DNA from: Spirosoma endbachense
Lineage (GTDB): Bacteria > Bacteroidota > Bacteroidia > Cytophagales > Spirosomataceae
Reading direction: 5' to 3'
Assembly (NCBI RefSeq): GCF_010233585.1
Contig: NZ_CP045997.1
Coordinates: 3,063,779 to 3,127,778 of the forward strand
DNA length: 64,000 bases
Below, in pieces: positions 43,013 to 52,432 of the stretch. The translations under genes were made by a program, and so were the position numbers. The notes under the pieces are model-generated. The model did not search any database and was not told where the DNA came from. It saw only the letters and a program-made list of their open reading frames with translations. Every line of letters starts with the position of its first letter. Positions within the stretch are counted from its first letter, which is position 1.

Positions 43013-44779
43013 CTAGTGCACGAACTCCATAGCTTTTGCATCAAATGATAGCGTAAACCGGCATCCATTTTCTGCGCTAAAATGGCCCTTCCCTTTCAGC
43101 TTTTGGGTTATCATGTCAATTAGTTTCATTCCAAACGAATTTCCTTTTGTGGAAGGAGTAAAACCGGGGCCATTATCCTCGTACCAAAACAGTATCCGCC
43201 CATTTTCTTCCTGGCAACCTACGGTCAAAACAGGATTGGAATGAAGCGGCAGCGCATATTTACACGAGTTAGTGGCCAGCTCATTCAGAAGCAAACCCAC
43301 ATTAATGGCAACATCGGCATTGAGCCAGATTGGGCTAAGGCTGTATATTGGCTGTATATGACCAAAGCTATAGCTACGCAAAACGCCATTGACCAGTTCC
43401 GGAATAAACTGCATGAGATCTACCTCAATTAACCGGTCGCCATCATATAAACGCCGGTGTACAAGGGCCATCGCTTCCACTCGTAACAAACTCTCTTCCA
43501 CGGCTTTACGGGCGGCAGGGTCCGTTAATCGGTTAAACTGTAAGCCCAACAAATTCGTAATGGATTGGAGGTTGTTTTTGACCCGGTGGTTCTGTTCTTT
43601 AACCAGTTTGGCATTATGCTCACTGATCCGCCGATATTTTCTGAATAACCAGTAAAAAACCAGGCAGGCAAGACCAGCAAGCACAAACAACACCGTTGTC
43701 ATGAGCGAAAGCCTTTTCTGCGTATTCAGGTTCTGCTGACGAAGTTCCAGCTCATTCTGCTGCGCTTTTAGTTTCGCTTCTTTTTTTTCGCTTTCATACA
43801 GCATTCCTGCCCTGGCAATAGCTCCTTCCCGATCGGCGGTTAACGCATCGACCTGAAAGGAATAGTATTTTCGCTGGTGCAGAAAGGCCTGTTTCCAGTT
43901 ACCCATGCGTTCGTAAACTCTGGTATAGGATTCTTCCAGCTGGTCATTTTGCCAGTAATCGCCATGCCTGGCTGTATCACAGATAAATTTTGCCTCATCC
44001 AGCCATTTTTTGGCAATCAATGGCTGTCCGAGAGCCAGATAACAGTTTGCTAACCCCTGCGAGCTATTAATGATACCATATGGAGACCTTTCCTGTCTAT
44101 TAATTGCATAGGCTTTCTTTAGATAAGGAAGTGCCAGATTCCCATCTTTCTGCATCAACGCATTGCCCATGCATGCATACACATTGGCGATGTCGAATGG
44201 TTTTTTCAGCGAAATGGCTAATTGCTCTGCCTGTTTAAAATAATACAGGGAACTATCCAGCGAAGAAAAAGGCGCTGAACCCGGTTTATCACGATTCATT
44301 CGCCAACCCAATTCATGTACACCAGCCATAACAATAGTAGCGCCCATCATGCCATGTTGGGAATGAATATGCCGGAAATTAGCAGTAGCCTGACTCACAA
44401 GACGTTTGGCTTGATTATACTGTTTTTGCCGAATCTGGTTCTCTGCCATTCGCAGGTAGGTCTTCCCAATATTTTCCGAAGGGCCCAATGGCTCCCGTAT
44501 TCGTAATGACCGGATATACCACGCCTGTGCGTTTACATAATCGCCCAAAGCATTATACCGTTTCCCCAGTAGATAACATACTTCAGCCACTTCCAGCGAA
44601 TCTCCGGTAGCCATCGCTTCCTGGTATTCCTGCTGTGTTTTTGCCAATTTCTCGTACAGAACTTTGCCAACCACTGGTGTTTGAGCGGGAGCCAGAAATG
44701 TCAGTAGCATACCTCCAGCAATACATATCAGCCGGACAAGTAATCGGATAAATGAATTACGGAGGTTAACGAATTGCAT
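43013..44779 (-). CDS. TPR-containing sensor histidine kinase (HisKA_2)
   Basis: A 588-residue kinase with a signal peptide or anchor (about residues 10-32). A periplasmic TPR array covers about 65-305, with a coiled coil at 325-357 and one transmembrane helix at about 358-378. The HisKA_2 domain has phospho-acceptor His398 in EQNHRVKNNLQS, and the HATPase has LLLNELATNSCKYAL and YEDNGPGF motifs. This layout is common in Bacteroidota and is normally paired with a LytTR regulator, as here. The input signal is unknown. Confidence 0.92.
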   Translation of the reverse strand: MQFVNLRNSFIRLLVRLICIAGGMLLTFLAPAQTPVVGKVLYEKLAKTQQEYQEAMATGDSLEVAEVCYLLGKRYNALGDYVNAQAWYIRSLRIREPLGPSENIGKTYLRMAENQIRQKQYNQAKRLVSQATANFRHIHSQHGMMGATIVMAGVHELGWRMNRDKPGSAPFSSLDSSLYYFKQAEQLAISLKKPFDIANVYACMGNALMQKDGNLALPYLKKAYAINRQERSPYGIINSSQGLANCYLALGQPLIAKKWLDEAKFICDTARHGDYWQNDQLEESYTRVYERMGNWKQAFLHQRKYYSFQVDALTADREGAIARAGMLYESEKKEAKLKAQQNELELRQQNLNTQKRLSLMTTVLFVLAGLACLVFYWLFRKYRRISEHNAKLVKEQNHRVKNNLQSITNLLGLQFNRLTDPAARKAVEESLLRVEAMALVHRRLYDGDRLIEVDLMQFIPELVNGVLRSYSFGHIQPIYSLSPIWLNADVAINVGLLLNELATNSCKYALPLHSNPVLTVGCQEENGRILFWYEDNGPGFTPSTKGNSFGMKLIDMITQKLKGKGHFSAENGCRFTLSFDAKAMEFVH

Positions 44780-45416
44780 GTAAAAATAGAATCTATAGGA
44801 CTAGTCGATCATGAAAAGGAAATAGCGCTGTTACTTGTAATAATACGACAAAAAGCCAACTTCTGTATGCCAGTGACGTGAGCAGTTACATTAGTCTTTA
44901 ATACCAGTGGATTAAGCTTTCCAAGAAACCATAATTCTTCGTTTGAAAAAAGTAGGCATTCGTCAGTAATATTCCGGCATTGGGAAGTTTACGAAATCGA
45001 TCTATTGAAAAAAGATCATCTTCGTGGTGATTACAGAATTTTCGATTCAATTATGTCTACCAATGACCCAACTTTCAAACCCACCACAAGACCCCAACAC
45101 TATACAGGGTACTTATGCGGCTAAGGTCAAGTGTAGCAGTAAACACCAACTGACGATACTCCAGTAAGGCTACTTTTTATTTCTGTCCACACCTCTTTTA
45201 TAAACAGTACGTGCTCTATTAATCGATTTGCTTTCCGTTTCTATCCTCACTAAACTATGAAAATCTATTTATTCGTCCGACTGATATTTCCCACATCGCC
45301 ACAGACCGAAAAAATCGTCTATTACGATCAATAGGCCTCCGTCGTAAGTATTGTTAGTTATTGCTAGTGGTTAATGCACAGTCCCCTACGTAAAGTTGTA
45401 GGCCAGCATTCCCGTT
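44780..45416. other. Gene-free stretch of 637 bases
   Basis: Only very short frames are present: a 34-codon frame at 45063-45167 and a 25-codon frame near 45257. They have no recognisable relatives. I see no RNA gene, repeat family member or strong hairpin. It may be decayed sequence. Confidence 0.4.
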
Positions 45417-45923
45417 CTATTTCTTCTTCCTCTTTTTGACCACCAACTCTCGATAACCAAAGGTTGGATCGGGTTCGCGAACGTAATCCAGATCGGGCAT
45501 GACCCCGATTACTAATTCGGCCGTTGTGTAGATTTTGCAGCCGTCCAGCAGATGCCCGCCGATCGTATGTCCGGTTGAATCTGATACGGATAAATGCAAA
45601 TGACTACCATTCATGGAGAGCGTACCGACCAGCGAAACAATCTCAAAATGACCTTTCCACGCAGTAGGCCCTTCCTGATTAGCCAGGCGTAGTGTTACAT
45701 CCGTCAGGCTGCCTACACAGGTCAACATTGCCCCTGCTCCTATCCGTCGCTTTTGTACCAAAGCATCGAGTTCTTTCTTTACATCCTGTCCCGGCCGCAA
45801 TCGAATCGAGTACGTAAACATCGTTGCATCAACGGCTTGCGGTGTTGAGTGATCAGGCTGTGATTGCGCATCAGAAGTTGTCATAAAGCAATAGAAAGCG
45901 ATTAGCAATAAAAAAGTCCGCAT
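45417..45923 (-). CDS. Exported PPC-domain (DUF296) protein
   Basis: 168 residues from the ATG at 45923. A clear signal peptide (MRTFLLLIAFYCFMTTSDAQ) is followed by a PPC/DUF296 domain: MFTYSIRLRPGQDVKKEL, GAGAMLTCVGSLTDVTLRLA, the His-rich HLHLSVSDSTGHTIGGHLLDG-type core and AELVIG. PPC domains form trimers and are named for plant and prokaryote proteins thought to bind DNA. A secreted version cannot bind the chromosome, so another ligand, perhaps a metal through the conserved His residues, is likely. It is divergent from the transglutaminase-like gene, 33 bases away. The C-terminus is very basic (KKRKKK). Confidence 0.82.
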   Translation of the reverse strand: MRTFLLLIAFYCFMTTSDAQSQPDHSTPQAVDATMFTYSIRLRPGQDVKKELDALVQKRRIGAGAMLTCVGSLTDVTLRLANQEGPTAWKGHFEIVSLVGTLSMNGSHLHLSVSDSTGHTIGGHLLDGCKIYTTAELVIGVMPDLDYVREPDPTFGYRELVVKKRKKK

Positions 45924-45956
45924 TTGTGTTATCAACTTGTGAGACAGAATCGAGGA

Positions 45957-46976
45957 ATGCGAAACTACAAAATCCGGCCCTTACTGGCCTTTTTTCTTCT
46001 ATTTTTTAGCACAGCCCTGACTTTCCCGACCATTCTGGGGCCAGGCATCCCACGTCCATCGAAGTATGTCGCGATCGATTATACGACGATTGACAACTTC
46101 GCCCGAAACACGCCTGAATCAGCCGCTAAAAACCTGAATACACTCAGTAACTATTTAACGTCACCAGCCCGGACAGATCTGGCAAAAGCCAGATCTGTAT
46201 ACGCCTGGATCACATCGCACGTTCGTTATGACGAGTCAGCGTTTAGCGGTCAGCGATATTCGTCGGAGATAGATTATGCCAATCGGGTGTTACGCAGCCG
46301 AAGAGCGGTTTGTACTGGTTTTTCCCTTCTGTTCAAGCATTTATTAGGGAAAACAGGCATTCCGGTCGTTACGATTAAAGGCTATTCCCGTACCAATGAT
46401 AGTGAAGCCGGTCAACCGATTCAGCGCGTAGATCATGAGTGGAATGCGGTTAGCCTTGATGGCGACTGGTATTTACTTGATATTGCCTGGGCACAGACAA
46501 CTGCCAAACCTGATCCTAATGGTGATTTACGCCCGAACGATTTCTTTTTCCTGACCGAACCGCTTGCGTTTGCGGCCAATCATTTTCCAACCGATCCACG
46601 CTGGCAGTTATTAAATCCGACGGTCAGCAAAACGGAATTTGATCAGTTTCCGAAGGTTTACGATGCTTATTTCCGGTTGGGATTTGATCCTGAATTCCCT
46701 AAAACTGGTTTACTTCGGACTGGAGACGCCTTGACCTTATCGCTCCAAAACGATAAGGATATCGAGTTTATGTGTTCAATTGGCCGACTGGGAGGTTCAA
46801 CGGCGACTCATCTGCCTGTTACCATCCGACGAACGGGCAATACCTATCAATTAACGGTGCCGATTTCGGAACGGGGTAACTCTACGCTCTACATTTTTGC
46901 CAAATCGAAAGGCCCTCGTACAGAACGCGTAAAATCGTACGAAGGGATAGCCTCCTTTACCGTCGTCAAAAGCTGA
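45957..46976 (+). CDS. Exported transglutaminase-like protein
   Basis: 339 residues from the ATG at 45957, which has a GAGG sequence close upstream; a longer frame to 45924 is less likely. A signal peptide covers about residues 1-23. The transglutaminase/protease-like core has the catalytic triad Cys119 (RRAVCTGFS), His160 (RVDHEWNAV) and Asp175 (YLLDIAWA), preceded by ARSVYAWITSHVRYDE. The family acts as proteases, peptide cyclases or cross-linkers; this one should act in the periplasm or outside. The C-terminal part (about 250-339) is beta-rich. Confidence 0.87.
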   Translation: MRNYKIRPLLAFFLLFFSTALTFPTILGPGIPRPSKYVAIDYTTIDNFARNTPESAAKNLNTLSNYLTSPARTDLAKARSVYAWITSHVRYDESAFSGQRYSSEIDYANRVLRSRRAVCTGFSLLFKHLLGKTGIPVVTIKGYSRTNDSEAGQPIQRVDHEWNAVSLDGDWYLLDIAWAQTTAKPDPNGDLRPNDFFFLTEPLAFAANHFPTDPRWQLLNPTVSKTEFDQFPKVYDAYFRLGFDPEFPKTGLLRTGDALTLSLQNDKDIEFMCSIGRLGGSTATHLPVTIRRTGNTYQLTVPISERGNSTLYIFAKSKGPRTERVKSYEGIASFTVVKS

Positions 46977-47298
46977 TGAGTTTAGGAGACCGATTGAGCA
47001 CTATTTTGAATTCCAATTAAACAGGACCGATCTAGAGTTAGTGAGTTTAGGCGATTTTTAGTAATTCAATAACCATATTGACGAATTTTAACTAATTATC
47101 TAAAAAAAAACAAATTCGCCGAATTACATCCGTGTGGCAAGAGTAATTATTCTAGCTCTTCTCCAAGCTATAAGCCAAGTAGCGGCAAATGGGTGTAAGT
47201 GAGTTTTTTTTATGATTGCACAAGAAATAGTCAGATTAAATAGATCTATCTCTGAACTTGGGTGTTAGTCTGCTATAAAAAGAATAGTGAATGAACGT
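46977..47298. other. AT-rich gene-free stretch at the edge of the accessory region
   Basis: These 322 bases are AT-rich, with no convincing frame, hairpin or repeat. They mark the transition from normal-composition DNA to the AT-rich operon that follows. Confidence 0.4.
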
Positions 47299-49098
47299 TT
47301 AAGCTAAAAAAGAATGGCTAGCCACTGTTGAATCGTGAATTTTTCTTATTAACTCATCTTTAACAATTGGTTTAGTAGCATAATCATTCATCCCGGCTTC
47401 TAAAAATTTATCTATCTCGGCTTTCCTGGCATATGCAGTTAATGCAATTATTTTTGTTTTATTTATTCTTTCATCCTGATGTGCTCTTATTAATCTAGTG
47501 GTTTCGAGGCCATTTTTTTTGGGCATTTGGATATCCATTAGAATAATATCATAACTTGATCTCTCAATCTTAGCTAATACTTCATCTCCATCAGAGGCAA
47601 AATCTATTAATATAGAGGGAACTGTTGAATGCAGTATTTTCCGAATAATTAACTTATTGGTTTCATTATCTTCCGCAATTAATATCTTTAGTCCGGCAAG
47701 ATCTTCTTTAATCATAGATTGATTAGCGTCGCCAATAACTTCTTCGCTATCTTCCTGTACTTCAAACTCTACAGGTAAGGAAACGGTAATTATAGTGCCC
47801 TTTCCAAGTTTGCTTTTTATTATAATTTTACCTTTAAACAAATCAACCAGCTGGCGAGTGATACTTAATCCCATTCCAGTACCGCCGTATTTTAGGTGAA
47901 TATCTGAATTTGCCTGGCTAAAAATATCAAAGACTTTATTAACTTCTTGTTCCGACATTCCTATTCCGGTATCAGTAACCTTAAAAATTATCAATTTTTC
48001 TACTACATCATATTTTATTATAAATCTCACTTCGCCTTTATCAGTAAATTTTATTGAATTATTTAGTAAATTATTTAATATCTGTGAAATTCTATGTGGA
48101 TCGCCTGTAATCTTATCAGGCAATTCATTTTCAAAATGAAATCGGAAACCGATATTTTTATGGTCTGCTTGTATCTTATTTGATTCGTAAACACTTTTAA
48201 GCAACGGTTTTAAGTCAAATCCCAACGTCTGGAATTGAAATTTTCCTGTTTGAATTTTAGTAATATCAAGAATATCTTCAATTATGTACAATAAATGTTT
48301 AGACGAACGATTAAGAATGTCTACTAATTCGTCCTGTTCTTTTTTATCACTTGTTTTAAGCAACTCCCCAACTCCCATTATTGCATTCATCGGAGTTCGC
48401 ATTTCATGGCTCATCTGTGCTATAAATAAGTCTTTATGCTTCTCCGCAAGCTCTAATTCACTTTTGGCCGCTTCAAGCCTTATTAAAGCTAACCTTAATT
48501 CTTCGTTTTTAACATTTACCTCATCAATGGCGTTTTTCTTCTTTACTTCAAAATCATAAACGACAAAGAATATATTAATAATTAGAAACAGACAAACCAG
48601 CAATGCCCATACTTTATGGTTCTCATAATAAAAATCGTAATTATTGCTAAATTTGAAATTGAAAATATCTAAAATTAAAAACAATATTGGGATACTAATT
48701 GAAACAAGTAGCCAAAATATCGCGTATTTTTTATTAAGTAACCAGAATGCGTATACAGGAATTAAACAGCTCCAGAAAAGCACTGGGCTTTGAAAACCAT
48801 TTGACAAATATATACTTATAACAACTTGCGCACTTCCAGATAATATATATAGATTAGCTGCTTTATATAAACTTATTTTGTGTTTCCTGAATAAGATAGA
48901 AATCACTAAAAAAACCAGCCCTAAGAATAAGGTAGGAAATAAAGCCTGACTAAAACCAAAAATAATATTATTAATTTCGGTAGACAATATAGTTAATACG
49001 GTTATTAAGCAACAATTATAAAACAGCTTATGTTTTCCTTTTTCTGTTTCGGAAGAAATATCGACTGGCGGCCTATAATTGATAATATTCATATTCAT
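47299..49098 (-). CDS. Hybrid sensor histidine kinase with C-terminal receiver
   Basis: A 599-residue membrane kinase. An N-terminal block of about six hydrophobic helices (residues 28-185) is followed by a coiled coil (185-225). The HisKA domain has His231 in MSHEMRTPMNAIMG, and the HATPase has ILNNLLNNSIKF, DTGIGM and GGTGMGLS. A receiver domain follows (about 470-590, DIILMDIQMPKKNG). No periplasmic sensor or HPt domain is present in the chain. It is the third gene of an AT-rich operon, starting 5 bases after the FAD enzyme gene, with a separate HPt protein encoded first. This suggests a phosphorelay from kinase to receiver to HPt. Base composition is clearly lower in G+C than the neighbouring genes. 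Confidence 0.9.
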   Translation of the reverse strand: MNMNIINYRPPVDISSETEKGKHKLFYNCCLITVLTILSTEINNIIFGFSQALFPTLFLGLVFLVISILFRKHKISLYKAANLYILSGSAQVVISIYLSNGFQSPVLFWSCLIPVYAFWLLNKKYAIFWLLVSISIPILFLILDIFNFKFSNNYDFYYENHKVWALLVCLFLIINIFFVVYDFEVKKKNAIDEVNVKNEELRLALIRLEAAKSELELAEKHKDLFIAQMSHEMRTPMNAIMGVGELLKTSDKKEQDELVDILNRSSKHLLYIIEDILDITKIQTGKFQFQTLGFDLKPLLKSVYESNKIQADHKNIGFRFHFENELPDKITGDPHRISQILNNLLNNSIKFTDKGEVRFIIKYDVVEKLIIFKVTDTGIGMSEQEVNKVFDIFSQANSDIHLKYGGTGMGLSITRQLVDLFKGKIIIKSKLGKGTIITVSLPVEFEVQEDSEEVIGDANQSMIKEDLAGLKILIAEDNETNKLIIRKILHSTVPSILIDFASDGDEVLAKIERSSYDIILMDIQMPKKNGLETTRLIRAHQDERINKTKIIALTAYARKAEIDKFLEAGMNDYATKPIVKDELIRKIHDSTVASHSFLA

Positions 49099-49103
49099 AC
49101 CAG

Positions 49104-51038
49104 TTAAAGCCTGTAGAATAGGCTAAAAAATACGCTTATTATTCTGTTCGCAACTAACATAATAGCTAATAGTATTAAATACAATAATACACAAATTATA
49201 ATTACTGGTTTTGGAAAGCGAAGAATATAGGTAATAAACAAAAAGCTATAGTGAAAAAATAAATACAATGGTTTGAATGTTTTCCACGGCAATCCGCGTA
49301 AATAGTTGACCTTATCGTGCTTTCTGGCTAAGCTAAAAAGGCCCAAAAGAGAAGGTAAAACATAGGTGGCCGTTTTACAGTAATTTTTCCGACCAGATTT
49401 AAATAAAATATTATTCACCGCTTTTCTAGCCGCTTCATTGGCAGTGTCCATATCTGCCAGATCACTATTTGCACTAACAAAATCAGAAGCAAGTAACAAA
49501 TTATTCACTCTGGTATGAGCTTCTGGTCGCAGCGAATGCGTTACAATTGTATTTACTAATAAAGGCTCTTTATTAAAAAGTGTGCCCCTATTATTGCGAT
49601 TACTTACAATAGACTCATCAAGGTAAGTAAGTGGTAAAAAACAATCACTATCCGTCAGTTTAAAATATTGTTTATTCTTTTGGTTTAATATAGTGCATTG
49701 TTTAATTTGATTCCATACCTCATCTATTACTTGCTGATGTGTCATCTCCTTAAAGGGTTTTGGAGTGATTACACCACGTTCATTCCAATTTGAAAGTATA
49801 ACAGAAAATACCGATTTAATTTGCTTTCCATTATATTCAGGAAGTGGGTTACTTTTCAAATACTCTTGCCAATATTGTGTTTGCGAAAAAATTGTAATGG
49901 CAAAATCCGTATCTGCAATTGTAACATGGCCATTCGCAATTTCTACATCAATGTTTAAGTAAAAAATTATACCATTCATCCATTCGGTTTCTTTCTGAAG
50001 TTCATCTATCAGTTTTAATGTTGGATCAACTACCGAAACCGCCGGACTCCTGTTTAACAAGCTATATAATCGTTCAACTGGCGCTGCCGCAATAAAAATT
50101 TCACCATTAATAATCTCTGTATCAGGTTTGGGGTTGTTTGTATCATTAACTGTAATATATTGAATTGTATCTTTATCTCCAGCATATGATTTTCCTTTTA
50201 CTTCTAATTCTATAACACGCTTTCCCTGGATTATTTTAAAATTATTTTTATATTCCCTTTTAAGAAAGTCAACCCATGGTATTAGCCACGAGTCATTGGT
50301 CGGGGCATTCAATACCCGATCCGCTCCCCCTCCAAATGGGTTAACGATTTGCCATATCATGTGTGATAGAATTTTTCCACCTGTTCTCGTACAGGCTTTG
50401 TCTGCACGACAGGCAACCAGATTTTTTGTTAAACCTTCAGCTAGTAGTTTTTTATAATCCTTTCCGAAATCTTCATTATCTGCTTCAATAAATTCTGACC
50501 AGGGTATTCGTTCATATTCTGTAATATATCTTTCTTCACAGCTTGTAAATAGTTGAAATAATCGTTCAGTAAAGAAATTGCGCCCTTCGTCTTTGATTGT
50601 TATCCTTCCATCTTTAAAGGCTTCTCTTAAGTTTTGAAAGTCTTTTATGGCTTTACTCCATTGCATTCTACGTATGTCCTGGCCAACGCTAACGGGTATA
50701 TCAATTGGCTTTCGGCCATCAGTAAACAGAAAAGTATAATACTCGACCCGGGTAAGATTATCAAATACTGTTTTATTGTTACTCAATTTGATCTCTTTCA
50801 TGGTCCTCGTTATATTTCCGTAAAATCCAGGAAAAAAACGAAAGCCATGTTCAGCTGGTAAAAAGAAATTTGTATTGGAGGGTTGAAATTTAACACTACG
50901 AGCTTTACCTCCTAAATGGCTTTCGCTTTTTTCTACAATAGTGACCTCATAGCCTCTTTTTAATAATTCATGTGCTGCGCTCAAACCCGCCACTCCACCC
51001 CCTATTATTACAACTTTAGTAGATGATGAATCAATCAT
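49104..51038 (-). CDS. Membrane-anchored FAD-dependent amine oxidase/desaturase-like enzyme
   Basis: About 644 residues from the ATG at 51038 (a TTG at 51047 is an alternative), overlapping the upstream HPt gene by 8 bases. The dinucleotide fold VVIIGGGVAGLSAAHELLKR and the GGKAR motif place it in the amine oxidase / phytoene desaturase / hydroxysqualene dehydroxylase group of flavoenzymes. EHGFRFFPGFYGN and a C-terminal LLLASDFVSANSDLADMDTA, typical of FAD ribityl-contact regions, also fit. Two hydrophobic segments near the C-terminus (about 585-640) suggest membrane anchoring and a lipophilic substrate. The substrate is unknown. Its operon partners are signalling proteins, not biosynthetic enzymes. 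Confidence 0.82.
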   Translation of the reverse strand: MIDSSSTKVVIIGGGVAGLSAAHELLKRGYEVTIVEKSESHLGGKARSVKFQPSNTNFFLPAEHGFRFFPGFYGNITRTMKEIKLSNNKTVFDNLTRVEYYTFLFTDGRKPIDIPVSVGQDIRRMQWSKAIKDFQNLREAFKDGRITIKDEGRNFFTERLFQLFTSCEERYITEYERIPWSEFIEADNEDFGKDYKKLLAEGLTKNLVACRADKACTRTGGKILSHMIWQIVNPFGGGADRVLNAPTNDSWLIPWVDFLKREYKNNFKIIQGKRVIELEVKGKSYAGDKDTIQYITVNDTNNPKPDTEIINGEIFIAAAPVERLYSLLNRSPAVSVVDPTLKLIDELQKETEWMNGIIFYLNIDVEIANGHVTIADTDFAITIFSQTQYWQEYLKSNPLPEYNGKQIKSVFSVILSNWNERGVITPKPFKEMTHQQVIDEVWNQIKQCTILNQKNKQYFKLTDSDCFLPLTYLDESIVSNRNNRGTLFNKEPLLVNTIVTHSLRPEAHTRVNNLLLASDFVSANSDLADMDTANEAARKAVNNILFKSGRKNYCKTATYVLPSLLGLFSLARKHDKVNYLRGLPWKTFKPLYLFFHYSFLFITYILRFPKPVIIICVLLYLILLAIMLVANRIISVFFSLFYRL

Positions 51039-51366
51039 AGAAATCAAGATAAAGGTGTATCGATTCGATTACGTCGGGCAAAAGTGTCTGGATCTCCTGG
51101 ATCCGTTTGATTAATTCTTCAGTAGTAAGCCTATTATCTAAAATATCCGCTTCAAGCTGATAAAATTTCATTTGTATGTCATATGAATCAATCATCATTG
51201 AACTTATGCGCATCGTATGACATAAATCGGCAACACCTCTTAAATCATTGCAGGATTGGTAAGTACTGAGCTGAAGTGGTAATACATCAAATTGGGATTG
51301 TATACCTGTTAATACTCGCTTAATTCCCTCTTCATCGTCCTTGTATAGATCTAACAGGTATTGCAT
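51031..51366 (-). CDS. HPt-domain-like phosphotransfer protein
   Basis: A 111-residue all-helical protein. The segment DLCHTMRISSMM, with His50, lines up with the HPt phospho-acceptor motif (AHTLKGSA-type), and the length and helix pattern fit a stand-alone HPt domain. It is therefore a candidate histidine phosphotransfer partner for the hybrid kinase encoded third in the same operon. The call rests on pattern similarity; the usual Lys-Gly after the His is replaced by Arg-Ile. It is the first gene, with a -7 element 46 bases upstream. Confidence 0.68.
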   Translation of the reverse strand: MQYLLDLYKDDEEGIKRVLTGIQSQFDVLPLQLSTYQSCNDLRGVADLCHTMRISSMMIDSYDIQMKFYQLEADILDNRLTTEELIKRIQEIQTLLPDVIESIHLYLDFYD

Positions 51367-51411
51367 CGGGACCTGATTGTTTAGCTCTCTGCGTACTTTT
51401 CCAAATATATA

Positions 51412-51419
51412 TATTCTTG
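51412..51419 (-). promoter_or_regulatory. Candidate -7 element of the HPt / FAD enzyme / kinase operon
   Basis: The minus strand reads TATATTTG, an exact TAnnTTTG match 46 bases upstream of the HPt start codon, giving a leader of about 40 bases. No clear -33 motif is visible. Confidence 0.48.
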
Positions 51420-51454
51420 TTTTAGTAATAACAGTCGATTTATTAAAAGCTCTT

Positions 51455-51518
51455 AGTCATTGATCAATTGGGAAGCAATCAGCAGTTGCGATAGCTATTT
51501 CCCAATCGATCAATGACT
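51455..51518. repeat. Long hairpin upstream of the HPt operon
   Basis: 20-bp arms with one mismatch (AGTCATTGATCAATTGGGAA at 51455-51474 with 51499-51518) and a 24-base loop. It lies just upstream of the HPt operon promoter. It could insulate the operon or be a regulator site. Sequence is unrelated to the GTGCCACGGTT family. Confidence 0.7.
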
Positions 51519-51858
51519 TATTCTACTAAAAGACTGAATCGGCAGTGACGTTTTTAGCCTAAAAGAAAATATTAAACTATGATTAAATATTCTATAATAA
51601 ATAGTTATTAATAACTACAAAAATTTACTTTTTATGATCAATTAGCTGATCATATTAATACTTTATTATCAATACTATAGTTATCACTCGCTAATCGCTA
51701 CAGAAAGTAATACAAAAATACTAATGACTGATATTCAACCCCTTACTGTATTTTATCGATAAAAAATACAAAATTATGGCAAATAATTATACATTTTAGA
51801 TAATACCGTAAATCTATCCTATTACTAAGTTGATCAACTCATAAGGCTTTTTTTGTCA

Positions 51859-52029
51859 ACTAGTCGAAACGAGAGCCCATTTTTTCATCAACCGAAGAAA
51901 TACCTGAATAAGGGGCATCTGGTGAAACCACAAAAAGAACAGGTTCGTCATTTAATTGATCTACAAACCGAAAATGACCGTCTCTGAAAAGAAAAAATTA
52001 TCCGTTTACTCGGGCACATGATTGAATAG
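51859..52029 (+). pseudogene. Degenerate coding frame, possibly a transposase-type remnant
   Basis: The frame reads FFHQPKKYLNKGHLVKPQK, then EQVRHLIDLQTENDRL, a stop at 51985-51987, and on in the same frame KEKIIRLLGHMIE to a second stop at 52027-52029. The Gln/Glu/Asn/Leu-rich helical segment resembles the leucine-zipper tail of IS3-type OrfA proteins, but this is tentative. No terminal repeats were found. Confidence 0.35.
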
Positions 52030-52062
52030 GCGGGGTAAATCCCAATTTCTACGGGTTTACTC

Positions 52063-52161
52063 TCATTGGTTCAGGTTGTTACGCTTGGCGTTATAACCTA
52101 GTTGATAGGCCCGCTTGCTGGCATCGTTCAGGCCATTATGATAGACTGCTGCCTGCCGCAT
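52063..52161 (-). pseudogene. Vestigial hipA-like start after hipB
   Basis: A 32-codon frame starts 4 bases after the hipB-like stop, the usual hipB-hipA spacing. It begins MRQAAVYHNG, which resembles the first residues of HipA kinases. It then diverges (LNDASKRAYQLGYNAKRNN) and stops. I read it as the 5' stump of a deleted hipA fused to unrelated sequence, but a coincidence cannot be excluded. Confidence 0.4.
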
Positions 52162-52165
52162 CGGA

Positions 52166-52378
52166 TTATTCGCTTAGCTTCCTGATTTCGAGCGGGAGTT
52201 CCATGCCCAATATATCAGCCAATTTGCTGAGCGTCTCAACGGTTGGATTACCCTTACCGGATTCGATCTCTTTGATGGTTCGTAGTCCCACCCCGGACAG
52301 CTCTGCCAGATACTCCTGAGTGATATGGAGTATATCTCGACGTTCTTTAAGGGCTTGTATTAGCTTAAGTTGGTGCAT
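52166..52378 (-). CDS. HipB-like XRE-family regulator
   Basis: 70 residues from the ATG at 52378. One helix-turn-helix of the Cro/XRE type fills the protein (HITQEYLAELSGVGLRTIKE, IESGKGNPTVETL, then LGMELPLEIR). This is the length and form of HipB-type antitoxins that bind DNA and neutralise HipA kinases. Only a stump of hipA follows, so the regulator appears orphaned. A palindrome at 52433-52450 may be its operator. Confidence 0.82.
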   Translation of the reverse strand: MHQLKLIQALKERRDILHITQEYLAELSGVGLRTIKEIESGKGNPTVETLSKLADILGMELPLEIRKLSE

Positions 52379-52432
52379 TATGCCGCCCTTTTTACGCAAA
52401 TACAGTAAAATTTGGTGGATGTTTAATGAGAA

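Larger units (their letters stand above)
51367..52062. other. AT-rich region with hairpin and a decayed frame
   Basis: This gap of nearly 700 bases holds the operon promoter, a long hairpin (51455-51518) and a degenerate coding frame (51859-52029). The stretch 51540-51850 is very AT-rich and shows nothing interpretable. Confidence 0.5.
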
